Position numbers and translations under genes: made by a program. The notes beneath the pieces were generated by a model. That model had not been told where the DNA came from. It searched no databases and was given only the letters and a program-made list of their open reading frames with translations. From NCBI GenBank assembly GCA_007922305.1, contig ML677343.1:29393915-29457914 (forward strand): a stretch of 64,000 bases of DNA, given 5' to 3'. The stretch comes from Dermatemys mawii. Taxonomy: Eukaryota; Chordata; Testudines; Dermatemydidae. This document shows positions 36,401 to 46,705 of the stretch, piece by piece (the stretch's first letter is position 1; each line of letters begins with the position of its first letter).

Positions 36401-37365
36401 ATGCTGCAAGAAAAAGAAAAGGTTTGCTCACTTTTGCACTACTATAATGTATATTTGAAAAATGAGAACAGTTATGAATGAACCTTTGTTATATGCAAGA
36501 GTAACATGCTGTGGGTCAAATTCTGAATTATTTCTTCAGATGTTACTTGTGGAAAATTGACTTGAATTCAGTTGTTCAAGGTCAACTTCTTGCAGTATTA
36601 GTGTATTTTTGTTAAATAACAAAAAGCCCCCCAAATTGTTTAATTTTGCATTAAAAATTAATAAAAGGGGACATTTATAACTGTTAAATATGTACCAAGA
36701 AAATAGGAGCTCAGAAGAAGCATCTGTTTTTTCAGTGTGGTACAGTTTTGCCGCTGGGATTGACAAAGAGGTCGTACGACTTGCCAAGGTCCCAAATGTC
36801 GTCTTGGCTCCCGTTTCTCTTCTCTAACCATGTCACTGTGCCAATAAGGCTATGAGAATGTGACTGTTTCTGTGCGCACGTGTGTATGCAAAATATGTGC
36901 GTAGATAGACAAAGTTAAATGTATCACTTAATTGCATGCACAAATCTTACCGCATGTATTACTACCTCATCTGCATCCACATTTTCTAATTAGAAGTGTA
37001 AATTCTAAGAATTTATGGGGCCAGCAAAAATGCAGGCATAATATTTGCATCCTCAGTAACTGTGAAAGCACAAAAGGGAATTTACCTTGGGGAATCTTGA
37101 CAACATTGGTGTGCGTTCAGTGTACAAACCTGGTCATGGGTTTTTTTTTTCTCTTTTCATCAAGTGGAGGATCAATGCTGCATTTTTACTACAGGAATAA
37201 TAGAAGTGTAGGTTTTTCTATGCTCAAGTAGCAGTAGCCACTTTCTGTTATTTTCTTAATGATTCAATAAAGAAATGTCCTAAAAAGAACTGATATTGGA
37301 TATGCTCCAGCTGTCCCTGGAGCCAGAACTCCCCTGAATAATTACCTTTCACTGCAAAAATATTA
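33466..37365. other. Non-coding stretch
   Basis: No gene recognised. An A tract lies at 33720-33730. Small repeat-like bits: 'aaactgccagcaaaaacaat' with 'gggagcaactcccagacaag' at 36300. Everything else is AT-rich and featureless to me. Confidence 0.4.
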
Positions 37366-37369
37366 AGGC

Positions 37370-37455
37370 CTTATCCAAATCCCACCAAAGTCAATGTGAG
37401 TCTTTTCTTTTACCTTAAAGGGTGTTGGATCAGCTCCATAGTAGCTCAAATGAAG
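37370..37455. repeat. Short palindrome around AAAGTCAATG
   Basis: 'aggccttatccaaatcccac' on the left is mirrored by 'gggtgttggatcagctccat' on the right, with 'caaagtcaatgtgagtcttt' between. It is the same class as 47.46 and 61.44 kb ('ggcctgatccaaagcccatt'). Confidence 0.45.
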
Positions 37456-39315
37456 AAATGACAGCAGAAAGGGGGAAAGGAAGGAAGAACAGTTCAGTGG
37501 AATACACAGGGGCAAATTCAATGGTTGAGCTAGGGGGAAAAATGGCCGATTGTTCCTTTTTTTAAGGAAATGTGCATTCAGTGTAGACAAACAGAATTCA
37601 TTTTAAAATGATCCAAATTCAGCTTTAAGGGGGGAAGAAAATATTTGAGACTTGAATATGTTTCTCTTGTTGATAGTGGAACAATCTCCATTTCCTTTGG
37701 TCATATTGAAAAGCACACTTTTTAATGCCGATTCATGCTTTTTATATGTTAGTGTGGTAGCCTGCACTGACTCTATTCTTCAATCAAATAAAAAATATTT
37801 TCTTGCCAAGGCTAATTCTAGAGAAAACCCACATGATTAAAATGGGCTGAGCCACCTTTGGCTCAATTTGCTAGTGAAAAGTCAATGATATTTCAAGGGA
37901 GTCTTTTATGTTGGGCTCCTTCCTTTCAGGTGGGATTGTCTGGCAGATGACAGTGGGGAGGGGATTCATTATGATGATGGCACTTTTAGAGTGTGGACAA
38001 TGGAGAGCAAAGAAGTGATTTCTTTTTTCTCAAGAGGTAGAGCATCTGGGTAGTCATTTCCTTTATTCTCTTTGCCTAATATTGTAGCCAGTTGTGTGAA
38101 GGAGAATTATTTGCCCCTATGACTTCCCTGGCTGAGACTCAACTGAGCATAAGAGATGGGGAGGAACGAATGTATATCGAAGGCCAAACTTCACCGATCA
38201 TGTTGGGGAAGGGGGAATTCTCAGCTGTTAAGTGTTAAAAATGTTGTAAGCAAGTCTGCATTTCAAACCTGGCCCCTAGGTGAAAAGCCACCTTTAAGGT
38301 GTAGCATCATCAGAGACAGGAAGATGCCCTTGCATGTGTGTGTGTGTGTGCACTGATATGGAGTGACTTGGCACATGCGCATCTTAGTTTTCCATGCTAT
38401 GCGGTTTGATTTCCTGTGCTTTTCTGCAGTATATTTCCTTATTTGAGTACTGATCTGGGGACCCGCCTTTTCACATGCTTATGCTCACCACTTAGCAGTA
38501 GAGCATAACAACACAGCACAGATATTACTGACAGCTAAGTCAGCGTGGAATTTCTGACAGGCTAGTGGGGCGGGGAGGTTACTGCTTCAACAGCTGGCTC
38601 TTAACAAGCAGACTAGTGCTTAGTCCGTCTGATATGATGTGAGAAAGCAAAATAATCACCTGCCAAGGATTTCATCTTCATAAAAGGCAAGGTGTAAGAT
38701 CAGGTTTCAAAATGTGTAGGAGTTCGGAGTGTGCTGTGACACCAGTCTGAACTCTGAGGAACCCACTTCTGTTAACTTTAAAAACAGAACATTCATCTCC
38801 TCTCCCTGACTGACTGTGATGGCCTGTTTTTGGCAGCAGGTCCTTTTTCTGAGGCTTGCTCTAGGAAGATAACTTCACAGAGAACAAAAATAAAAAGGAG
38901 GGGGAGGGGCAGGAGGGAGTTGGAAAGGCTATTGAATCCCTAGCCAGCTCCAACAAGCTGTGTACTGGTTCTCTTACATTAACATATGAGAGCACTTCCC
39001 ATGTGTGATTTACTCCAATGTGCTTCCTTGGCAGTTGGTTACCCTGGGAGAATTTGCCCACGTACACAGATGATGTGACATGGAAAATAAGAGTTTTACT
39101 CTCAGTAGAAACGTGACCGGCCTGTGGAGGAAGTGTTTGTGCTCAGTTTGATCCATAATGAAAAGTTGTCAGGGAACATATCTTGATAAAAATCCCACAT
39201 TAAGCTGTGATACTGTTTCAGCTTGGCTGTGGAAATGGAGAGAGTTTGAAAGTCTAGTTACTTTTCACTGTGTTTACGCTTTGTTTAATTTTTCACAATT
39301 CACTCAATCTGGATA
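37456..39315. other. Non-coding stretch with (TG)n
   Basis: A (TG)n tract lies at 38335-38350. No gene is recognised. The purine-rich run at about 38898-38925 encodes only a compositional frame on the minus strand. Confidence 0.4.
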
Positions 39316-39858
39316 GCTACCCGGTGGGGGTTCCAGGCTAGATTAGCATCGAACAGTTACAATTTATACTTGATGGGGACTCCATCCTCAAAGAAATTTT
39401 ACCCAACCCCCACCTCCTTATGGCCTTACCAAGATCATCATCAGAAGCAAGGTCCCTACGAACCAGGACACACCAACTCAAAGTGACTCCAGACTCAACA
39501 GATGCAAAATCTGAAGACATATCTCCACTGCTACGATGATCAATAACTCCACAACACACCTTTCGAGATCCCTTGGTCCTATACATGCTTATCACAACCT
39601 CTGCTGTACCTCATCCAGTGCATCAAATCCCCCAACACCAACTATGTGGGTGAAACCAGGCAATCACTAGGTTCTTGAATGAACTCACATAACACAATTA
39701 TAAAAGACCAAAACCACCCCATCATCTCTGGGCAAACACTTTTCACAAAGTGATCACACCACATCTATCCAATCAGGCTTTGTCCTCAAAGCAAGCCTGA
39801 ACCGCACCTTCGAAAGACAAGCCTGGGAACTTAAATTCATCACTTTGCTAGACACTAA

Positions 39859-40117
39859 GGGCATGTCTACACATACCGCGCTGCAGCAGCTCTGGTGAAG
39901 ATGCTCTATGCGGACAGGAGAGAGCTCTCCTGTCAGCATAATAAAACCACCTCCACAAGCAGCAGAAGCTATGTCAGCGGAAGAAGGTCTCCTGCCAGCA
40001 TAGCGCTGTCCACACCAGCATTTATGTTGGTGTAACTCATGGGCCTCAGGGGGTGGTTTATTCACACCCTTGAGTAGCATACATTCTGCTGACATAAACT
40101 ATAGTGTAGACATAGCC
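39859..40117. mobile_element. Harbinger-like MITE inside the Penelope copy
   Basis: The left end GGGCATGTCTACAC and the right end GTGTAGACATAGCC are inverted. TAA (39856-39858) precedes it and TAC (40118-40120, probably a mutated TAA) follows. The interrupted host would read ...gacactaa/aaatgatggtctc..., which matches the uninterrupted copy near 2.6 kb in reverse. Length is 259 bp with no transposase. A three-base TAA/TTA target is the rule for PIF/Harbinger elements. Confidence 0.8.
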
Positions 40118-40169
40118 TACAAATGATGGTCTCAACAGTTTTATGGTTCATCAATTTGTAGCTTACTAA

Positions 40170-40367
40170 GTGCTTGGCTACAGTTACATTTTATAGTGCT
40201 CTAACTTGCTGGCTTGGGGGAGGTGAAAAATCACCCCCCTGGGCACAGCAAGTCTGAACGCTTTCAAGCACTAGTGTGGACAGGCCCCGAGCACTCGGAG
40301 CTAATCTCTTTGCAGAGGTGGATTACCAGGAGCGAAACACTTTGAAGTTTCAAGTGTAGCCATGCCC
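40170..40367. mobile_element. Second Harbinger-like MITE in the same copy
   Basis: The left end GTGCTTGGCTACAG and the right end GTGTAGCCATGCCC are inverted. It is flanked by TAA at 40167-40169 and by TAA at 40368-40370. Inside is a short hairpin 'ggtgaaaaatcacccccctg' and 'actagtgtggacaggccccg'. Length is 198 bp. It interrupts the Penelope-like sequence between 'tttgtagcttac' and 'acctcctttctcctgtgact'. It belongs to a different subfamily from the 259-bp neighbour, so this is a separate insertion. Confidence 0.8.
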
Positions 40368-40500
40368 TAAACCTCCTTTCTCCTGTGACTGCAGAGGTGT
40401 TAATTGCCCACTGCATCTTAAGTGGTTTCTTGCAACCTGTTGCATAACAACCTGTCCCATCTTGTATTTAACTGTGACACTCTGTCTACCTTTTCCAGGG

Positions 40501-40535
40501 CTGAAGAAAAGCTCTGTGAAGCTGGAAAATTTATC
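40501..40535 (+). ncRNA. Hammerhead-like motif in Penelope 3' end
   Basis: CTGAAGA at 40501-40507 matches the hammerhead CUGANGA core. It is followed by AAAGCT, a loop, AAGCTG (partly complementary, about 4 bp) and GGAAAA, where the functional form needs GAAA right after helix II. The layout is recognisable but the helix II base and the following bases are damaged. Penelope-like terminal repeats are known to carry minimal hammerhead motifs, which supports the reading. Confidence 0.4.
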
Positions 40536-40794
40536 TCTTCCACTAACGGAGGCTGACCCCATAAAATATATTACCACATCCAATTTTGCTTCTTTCTTTT
40601 ATTACAGTCTGTTTCATGTTCTCGCATTAGCACAATTCTGTTTACATTTAAAAAGTCCATGTCTGAATGACAACAATTTCTGTTCTTAAAATACTTGAAG
40701 GCTGATTCACCATTGCTTCACCCGCTATCCTCATTTACACCTACACAAAGGGAGTGTGAAATGGGTGTCAAATGATTTACTCACTTTGAATATT

Positions 40795-41012
40795 AAATAG
40801 CTCCTATCCAGTGCGTCTCATCAATAGATCTCCCAGCACTTTACAAAGGAAGTCAGTATCATCATCCTCATTTTATAGATGGGGAAACTGACACCCAGGG
40901 AAGTGAAGTGACTTTCCCAAGGTCTCCCAGCCAGCCAGTAGCAAAGCTGGAAATAGATCCCAAATCTCCTGAGTGCCAGTCCAGGGCTCTACCAGTAGGC
41001 CACACTACCGCC
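40795..41012 (-). repeat. MIR/CORE-type SINE, full length
   Basis: In reverse orientation: the 3' side 'cccagcactttacaaaggaa', then 'catcctcattttatagatgg', 'ggaaactgacacccagggaa', 'aaggtctcccagccagccag', then the tRNA-like head 'cagggctctaccagtaggcc' and 'acactacc'. This is one of the best preserved MIR-like copies in the window, at about 215 bp. Confidence 0.8.
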
Positions 41013-41089
41013 CTGAAGTTCTAAATGATCACATAAGGTGAAAAGCTGAGGAAGATCAAGTTTTGTCTGTAGTGCCTATTTTGCCTCTG

Positions 41090-41215
41090 ACCTTGTCTAA
41101 ACACAAAGTTGCATGGGTTTAATGAAAAGCATGATTTTTAAATCGATTTAAAACTAGTGCCGCTTGGTGTGTAGACATTCCTAAATTGGTTTAAACATGG
41201 TTTCTATTCATTTAG
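41090..41215. mobile_element. MITE fragment, 'GTCTACAC-end' family
   Basis: 'accttgtctaaacacaaagt', 'tgatttttaaatcgatttaa' and 'tggtgtgtagacattcctaa' fit a degenerate member whose ends point inward at 41095 and about 41180. No target duplication can be read. Confidence 0.4.
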
Positions 41216-41510
41216 CAGCACATGCTGAAAGCCAAGATAACTGAGATCTACAGCATTTTGCTGTGTTTCCTGCAGATCTTTAGCCTCCATACTGTTGGCA
41301 ATAGCAAGTCAAAAATAGAAGTGCATCCCCCATCAGCTAGGGAGGAGCAAGTAATAGACTCCTTGGGCCATTTCTTGCACCATTGTTATGCTTTCCGAGC
41401 TCTTTGCATGCTTATTTCTGTGGAAGGAAACTATCTGGTCCATAGACTTTATTTTTGGTGTGCTCTGTACTGGATATCTATGCACATCAGCATACTATGG
41501 AACTCCCTAA

Positions 41511-41925
41511 GGGCAAGTCTATACTACAGAATTAAGTCAACCTAAGGGCACGTCTTCACTGGCAACGTTAAAGCGCTGCCGCCACTTTTGTGTAACATGG
41601 CTTGCGTAGTTGCAGCTCTAAAAAAACCCACCTCCACGAGGGGCAGAGCTACCAGTGCCAGCATAGACAGGCCCTAAATTACGTTCACATACAATCACAG
41701 CAGTAACTAAGTCAATTTTGCATTTCCACACTAGTCCCCTGGTGTCGGCAGTGCTCCTCACCAGGAGCTCCTCACCTGGCGCTCTTGTACCAGTTTAATT
41801 GTCAGAGTGGGGCATTGTGGGATGGCTCCTGAGAGGCAGCAACAGTCAATGTAAGCAACCTAGTGTCTACATCAACCTAAGCACTACACCTCTTATGGAG
41901 CTGGAGTTAAGTTGATGGGGTCTGA
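41511..41925. mobile_element. MITE subgroup 2, host of a nested MITE
   Basis: It starts GGGCAAGTCTATAC at 41511, directly after TAA (41508-41510). Its interior ('attaagtcaacctaa', 'ggggcattgtgggatggctc', 'ctgagaggcagcaacag') matches the copy at 27.04 kb. It is interrupted at 41546-41674 by another MITE. The right end is missing or heavily decayed after 'aagttgatggggtc'. Confidence 0.7.
41546..41674. mobile_element. 129-bp Harbinger-like MITE nested in a MITE
   Basis: The left end GGGCACGTCTTCACTGGCA is mirrored by the right end 'tgccagcatagacaggccc'. It is flanked by TAA (41543-41545) and TAA (41675-41677). With it removed, the host reads 'gtcaacctaaattacgttca', aligning with 'atcaacctacgttatgtcga' of the intact sister at 27.07 kb. 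This is direct evidence of insertion with a TAA duplication. Confidence 0.85.
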
Positions 41926-42094
41926 ATTACACCATTTTATACACCTCACTGAGGTTATTTCATGCAACTCTTCTTGGTTTTGTGCGTGAGATTAAAATCC
42001 CTAATCTCTACAGAACTGCATCATATTAAAATAGACAGGGTATTGAAATCCTGGTCTCAGTAAATGCAAGTCCATATTTAAACTCCTAAAAAAG

Positions 42095-42245
42095 AGGTCT
42101 GACTTTCAAAAATGCTCAACACTCAGGAGTTCCTACTGAAGTCAATGGGTTCCCATTGCTATTGAAAATTGTGCCACTCATTTGGGAGCCTAATTTTGGG
42201 TTTAGGAACCTAACCTTTTGCTCCTGTCTTTGAAAAGCCTTGTCT
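42095..42245. repeat. Short palindromic repeat, TAGGCACCTAA-like
   Basis: 'gtctgactttcaaaaatgct' and 'tttaggaacctaaccttttg', with 'tactgaagtcaatgggttcc' between, is an old member of the 'tttcaaaa...taggcacctaa' family. Confidence 0.4.
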
Positions 42246-43087
42246 TTATTTCTTTTTCCTCAGGAATTCAATACAGTCCCAACCTCCAGAGATGGAACTT
42301 TACAAACCTTGGAGAAAGTTCTCTCAAAGAAATGAAACCAAGCCCACTTTTGACTATTTCACTTTGATAACATCTTGTTCCTGTGTTTTCCGAGTCACTT
42401 CCAAATGACTTGCCAAGGCACGCAAGCTCTGCTTGCCCTAGTGAAAGCATGGATTAAAACTGATTGATAGGGGCTCCCATTAAGAACTAAATCATAATTC
42501 ATCAGGCCTAAATTCCCTCGGTAATAAAATATTTTGATTCTAGAAAAAGTGATAACAATCGCCTTTAAAATTAAAACAAAAAATCTTCGGCTCTTGAATG
42601 GGGCTTCAGTACAAATACATTTTTAAAAAATAGCGCACAGCAGTGGTTGGACACAATTTCTTAAAACAACAACAAAAACATGAGGTCTTTAGACTAAAAT
42701 TTCTTTGTCTGTTTCCTTTTGTGGTTAACTAATTTGCATATTGATGCATACCAGATGTTTCAGAAACAAATGCCATTACCTCTAGCTTCTCCTGCTTGAG
42801 AGAGGCCACTAAAAAGAATTTGATGGGGGGAGGGAGGATTTTGTAAAGAAAAATGAGAGATGTGTCATTATGTTATGTGTCCTATAGTGAGACAACAGTA
42901 CCTGATTTTTTTTTTACCTTCAGTAAATTGCAAATATAAGTAAGCTTTGGAAAAAAATTAGAAAAGTTGGACAATAAGGGGGTATGTCCCAGGAAGGTGG
43001 GGGAGCAGATTGGTGCTAGAAAGATGGAATCTTTCAACTTACTTATACGCTCTTTTGTTTTCTCTGTCTATCAAAATCCTAAAAATG
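42246..43087. other. Non-coding stretch
   Basis: No gene. 'taatttgcatattgatgcat' at 42730-42749 includes an octamer-like ATTTGCAT in a repeat-free region; regulatory function is unsupported. A T tract lies at 42908-42917. Confidence 0.35.
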
Positions 43088-43095
43088 GTTTAGAT
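43088..43095 (+). repeat. 8-bp target duplication, left
   Basis: GTTTAGAT, repeated exactly at 43415-43422 on the other side of the hAT MITE. Confidence 0.95.
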
Positions 43096-43414
43096 CAGGG
43101 GTCTCCAAACTACGGCCCGGGGACCAGACCTGGCCCTCGGCTTCAATTTTTCTGGACCTTCAGCTGAACAGGCACATGGAGAAGCCACCATTGCCCCACT
43201 CCTGCGAACTGCTGCCGGCAGCCCCTTGTGCGGAGGGGTGAGTGCCCCCAAGGCAGCTGGAGGAGCAAATGGGGGGGCAGCAGCAGCCAGAGGAGCAAAG
43301 GGGGGATTTTGCATACATTTGCATATAATGAATTTTTTCCACAGTCGCTTCAGCCCGCGAAGCCCCTTCAAAAATCTAATATGGCCCTCATCTCAAAAAG
43401 TTTGGAGACCCCTG
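43096..43414. mobile_element. hAT-type MITE with perfect ends
   Basis: The terminal inverted repeats CAGGGGTCTCCAAACT (43096-43111) and AGTTTGGAGACCCCTG (43399-43414) are perfect over 16 bp. The element is bracketed by a perfect 8-bp duplication GTTTAGAT. An 8-bp duplication with CAGGGGTC-type ends is diagnostic of hAT (Charlie-like) elements. The 319-bp interior is GC-rich ('ggcccggggaccagacctgg', 'ggaggagcaaatgggggggc') and has no transposase. The open frames of 60-93 codons inside it are compositional. Confidence 0.93.
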
Positions 43415-43422
43415 GTTTAGAT
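43415..43422 (+). repeat. 8-bp target duplication, right
   Basis: GTTTAGAT, identical to 43088-43095. Confidence 0.95.
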
Positions 43423-46010
43423 GGCCATCTTCTCCTCTAAGAGATTTAGCAGCGAAGGGGGGAAGAAAATTGGGTAAACTTTCACAGAGGACAGAGTGCC
43501 CTTTTAAGAGTAGGGCATGATGGAAATTCTTTCCAAGGTAAAAAATAGTGTTCCAGAAGGAGCTGCCAGTTGAGGGTTTGGGTGAGGAGGATTTGAGAAT
43601 TAGTGAAGGGGAACAAGCTGATGTATGGTTTGTGCATAATTATTTTTGCTCTCTCTCTGGTCTTTTCTTTCTATTGTTTGGTTATGTTCTTAGTAATGAG
43701 AAGGGGCATTTTTTCAGGACCCCCTGACTCAGTGCAGTTTTATTCTCTCCTGAGCTCTTGGGATGAAATCCTGACTCCCACCAAAATCAAGGGATTTTTG
43801 CTACTGACTTCAGTGGAACCAGGATTTAATGACTCCCTCGCCCTTCCTCTAATGCCCATGCATCACACTAAGCCACTCACAATCACTGCTCAGTTGCTGC
43901 GACAAACCTTACTCTAACTGCCTTAGTCCTGACTGGGCTGGCAAGATGCAGTTTACATCAGTTTATATCAGCATAACCCTCTATAGTTGTACTTCCAAGT
44001 GAAGCTCAGTTTGCCACAAAAGGTAATGAGCAACCAGAGATCAGGAACATTGCCATGCCATGGCCTGGACTCCAAATCATTCTTATTTTCAAACACCTCT
44101 GAAAAGCACGTTGCCTCAGTGTCCATGACCAAAGTCACAAAAGGTGTTGAAAGTATTTACATGTATACATCTGTTTTGTTGGGCCCAGGGCTGAACCAAC
44201 ACCTTTAAATACGATTTACTGTACAAGAAAAATAATATGGCTGAAATCATGGTGCTATTGACAGTCCCAAGCGTTAAGAGTGAATTGCTTTCCTTTTAAG
44301 GCAAGGAAAACGAGAAGAAAGAACAAAAGTGAAGTCTCTGGCAGGGAGTACAGTACGTGTGTCTCTTCCTCATGCTGCATCAGCACTGAGAAAATATGGC
44401 TGTTGTCTTTGCACAGAGATATTAGAAATAGAAGAGTGCAGTATACAAGAAAAAAAAAAAGGCTTCAAGTTTCCAAGCTACATGCTCCAGAGGAAAGGAA
44501 TTAGCTCAGAGAAACAGCACAGTGCATGTTCTGTGAAAACCATGCATAGAATTCTGCATTAGAGAAAAGCAAATATTCTGTACCTAAGGAAACAGCAAGG
44601 ACTTAGAAAGCTTAAATACAGGCCTTGCCATGATACAATCGCTTTAATAAGCCTGATACTTTATGTATGATTTTGATAGTTTGAAGGTTTCTCACAGTGT
44701 TTGGGTAAGGATAAGTGGGATTTTAGAAGCTATGACCTCATTCAGCATTTGATGCTATCAGAGTTCAGCTGTCATTATCTGGCACAAGGCTGACTGATTT
44801 GGCTAACTTGGAGGCCAGCCTACAGCGGAGTGCAGTATTTGGAAAGCTTAGTGTTTATCATCAGTGAGTATATAATTGCCTTTTGTGGGGGAAATTTAAG
44901 CCCACCCAAAGAGAGTTTCATAGAGCTCACCAAACCAATACATGCAATCATTATGAAATGCACCTATTGGCCATCTCTTGCCAACTCTTTGGCAGGGGGC
45001 TAGCTACATGACTCTCTATGATTTTAAAGCAAATTGAGCAGCTAAAATCTCATGCAACTCAAGGTCTGACTTGCCCACTAAAGCCAAGACATTTGGAATG
45101 GACGCCAAAGCTCCATTGTAACTATGTATTATGGGTTTCTTCAAAGAGATGTGCTCGTAGATACCACAGGACAGCTCTTGGACTATCTCACTCCTTATGG
45201 TCCTAAATGCCCTGTAGTTTTGTTGTGTGGGAATCAACATCTTGAGCAGCATGAAGTTAGGATGGAGATGGATGTGCATTGGGGAAAGAGATGATGCAAT
45301 GCTTATAACAGTGAGTTATCTGATGGGATGGGTTCCTTATTTGTTAATTCTCTGTGTAAGAGACTTCCTGTAGATGTCCAAGACTTGGCAGCAAAAAAGC
45401 AACATAGCAGGGTGAGTTTGCTCATTTGGGTAGGTTTAACTCAGATGCCCAATGTTGCTTAGGCATAGATTTGGGACTTATCATTGAAGAGAGAGTGTGC
45501 ATGAAAAAGTGTGTTTTGGTCTATTTTAAAATATAAAATGGACAAAATAGGAGGCTACTGGTTTTTAGATATGTTTTGATGATGATAAATTTTAAGAATA
45601 TTTCCCAAGATTAAATCAGACCCACCCAGAGGCATTTTTCTTGTCCTGCATTCTGAACATGATATAAACATGGTCATGAGTATTTATTTCACTAATATTC
45701 AAACATGGTCACTTACTCTGACATCATCTGCAACTCTCAGTGTATAAACACGCCTGGAGCTTTCCTTAATGCGCAGCACTGTGCTGAGTTTGTATATCAT
45801 TGTATCTCACCTTCTTTATTTCACAGATTATTTAATCCAGAGTAGCTCCCAAAATTCCATGAGGCTGGGGTAGGGTTTAGAAAGCATATAGTTCAGTAGA
45901 AGAACAGTAGCTTTCTAATGCCTCTGAGTTAAGAATGGATTCATCCAACAATAAACCCTCTTGACATGTCTTGCTAACCACAGTAGGATTTGTGCAACCA
46001 AGAGAGACGA
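43423..46010. other. Mostly non-coding; one short palindrome
   Basis: 43765-43830 ('atgaaatcctgactcccacc' mirrored by 'cagtggaaccaggatttaat') is a palindrome of the 22.1 kb class. No gene is recognised elsewhere. An A tract lies at 44449-44460. About 45110-45170 ('gggtttcttcaaagagatgt') may be a decayed repeat. The 87-codon minus frame at 45279 has no domain. Confidence 0.4.
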
Positions 46011-46014
46011 AGGA

Positions 46015-46565
46015 TGGTCTTGCAGCTAAGCCACTAAAGTGGTACTCATGCACTTTGAGTTCAATTCCTGGTTCTGTAATTAACTCTTCTGTGACCATAA
46101 GCAAGTCACTTATGGCTTGTCTTCATTATTGGGGTAAGTCAACCTAAATTACATTACTCCAGCTATGTGAATAACATAAATGTAGTCAATATAGCTTTTG
46201 TTGACTTACCGTGATGTCTTCACCGTGCTGCGTCAATGGGAGATGCTCTCCTGACAATTTACCTTACTCTTCTTGAGGAGGTGGAGTACTGAAGTCGACC
46301 AGAGAGCACTCTGCCATCAGTTTAGTGGGTCTTCACTAGACCTGCTACATCGACATCCGCTGGATCGATTGCAGTAGCATAGATCTCCCCAGTAGTGGAG
46401 ATAAGCTCTCAGCCTCTTTGTACCTCAGTTCCACTCTACTTCCATTCTCTCTGGTCTGTTTGGATTGCAAAATCTTTAGGACAGGGACTCTCTTACTATT
46501 TGTATAGTTCCTGTACAATGGAACCCTGCTCATGTGTGAAGCCTCTAGAGATTACTGTAACATAA
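46015..46565 (+). repeat. MIR/CORE-type SINE split by a MITE
   Basis: The head and box B side is 'cttgcagctaagccactaaa', then 'gagttcaattcctggttctg' and 'tgaccataagcaagtcactta' to 46112. After the MITE (46113-46408) the SINE resumes with 'tcagcctctttgtacctcag', then 'ttggattgcaaaatctttag', 'gacagggactctcttactat' and 'aatggaaccctgctcatgtg'. Rejoined, the order is exactly that of a sense-strand MIR-like SINE. Confidence 0.8.
46113..46408. mobile_element. Harbinger-like MITE inside a MIR
   Basis: The left end TGGCTTGTCTTCATTATTGGGG and the right end (ccccagtagtggagataagc) are approximate inverted repeats. TTA (46110-46112) on the left and TCA (46409-46411) on the right fit a decayed TTA duplication in the MIR sequence 'gtcacttagcctc'. 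Inside are 'aagtcaacctaaattacatt', 'gttgacttaccgtgatgtct' and 'gtgggtcttcactagacctg'. About 296 bp, no transposase. Confidence 0.8.
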
Positions 46566-46705
46566 TGTTTTTACTGCATATCATTGGCTGCTGGATTATT
46601 ATGTTATCTGAATGAGGCTAGATGCTTTCATTATTGCATATGAATAGTTTTCTATAAATTGTTTAGAGCTTAAGGATAAGTATATGATCATAACTCTAAA
46701 TAACT

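Larger units (their letters stand above)
39316..40590 (+). pseudogene. Penelope-like retroelement 3' part, split by MITEs
   Basis: This is the plus-strand sister of the element at 2.35 kb. The order is the C-terminal coding end (39345-39856), MITE 1, 39 bp of element, MITE 2, then the 3' end (40371-40590). The GIY-YIG nuclease footprint is explicit: YLIQC at 39607-39621 and NYVGETRQSL from 39640, then a stop at 39676-39678. In the family these are the strands and loop carrying the GIY-YIG tyrosines and the following arginine region. The 3' end has 'gacactctgtctaccttttc', 'cagggctgaagaaaagctct' and 'gaccccataaaatatattac', the same order as in the other family A copies. No reverse transcriptase is present. 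Joining across the MITEs is supported by TAA duplications and by colinearity with the minus-strand copy. Stops make it inactive. Confidence 0.75.

Noticed and set aside
43090..43440. Overlapping frames of 60-93 codons, rich in Ala, Gly and Pro
   Set aside because: They lie almost wholly inside the hAT MITE with perfect ends; composition explains them.
45016..45279. 87-codon minus-strand frame
   Set aside because: Possible decayed repeat ('gggtttcttcaaagagatgt'); no domain and no conservation evidence.
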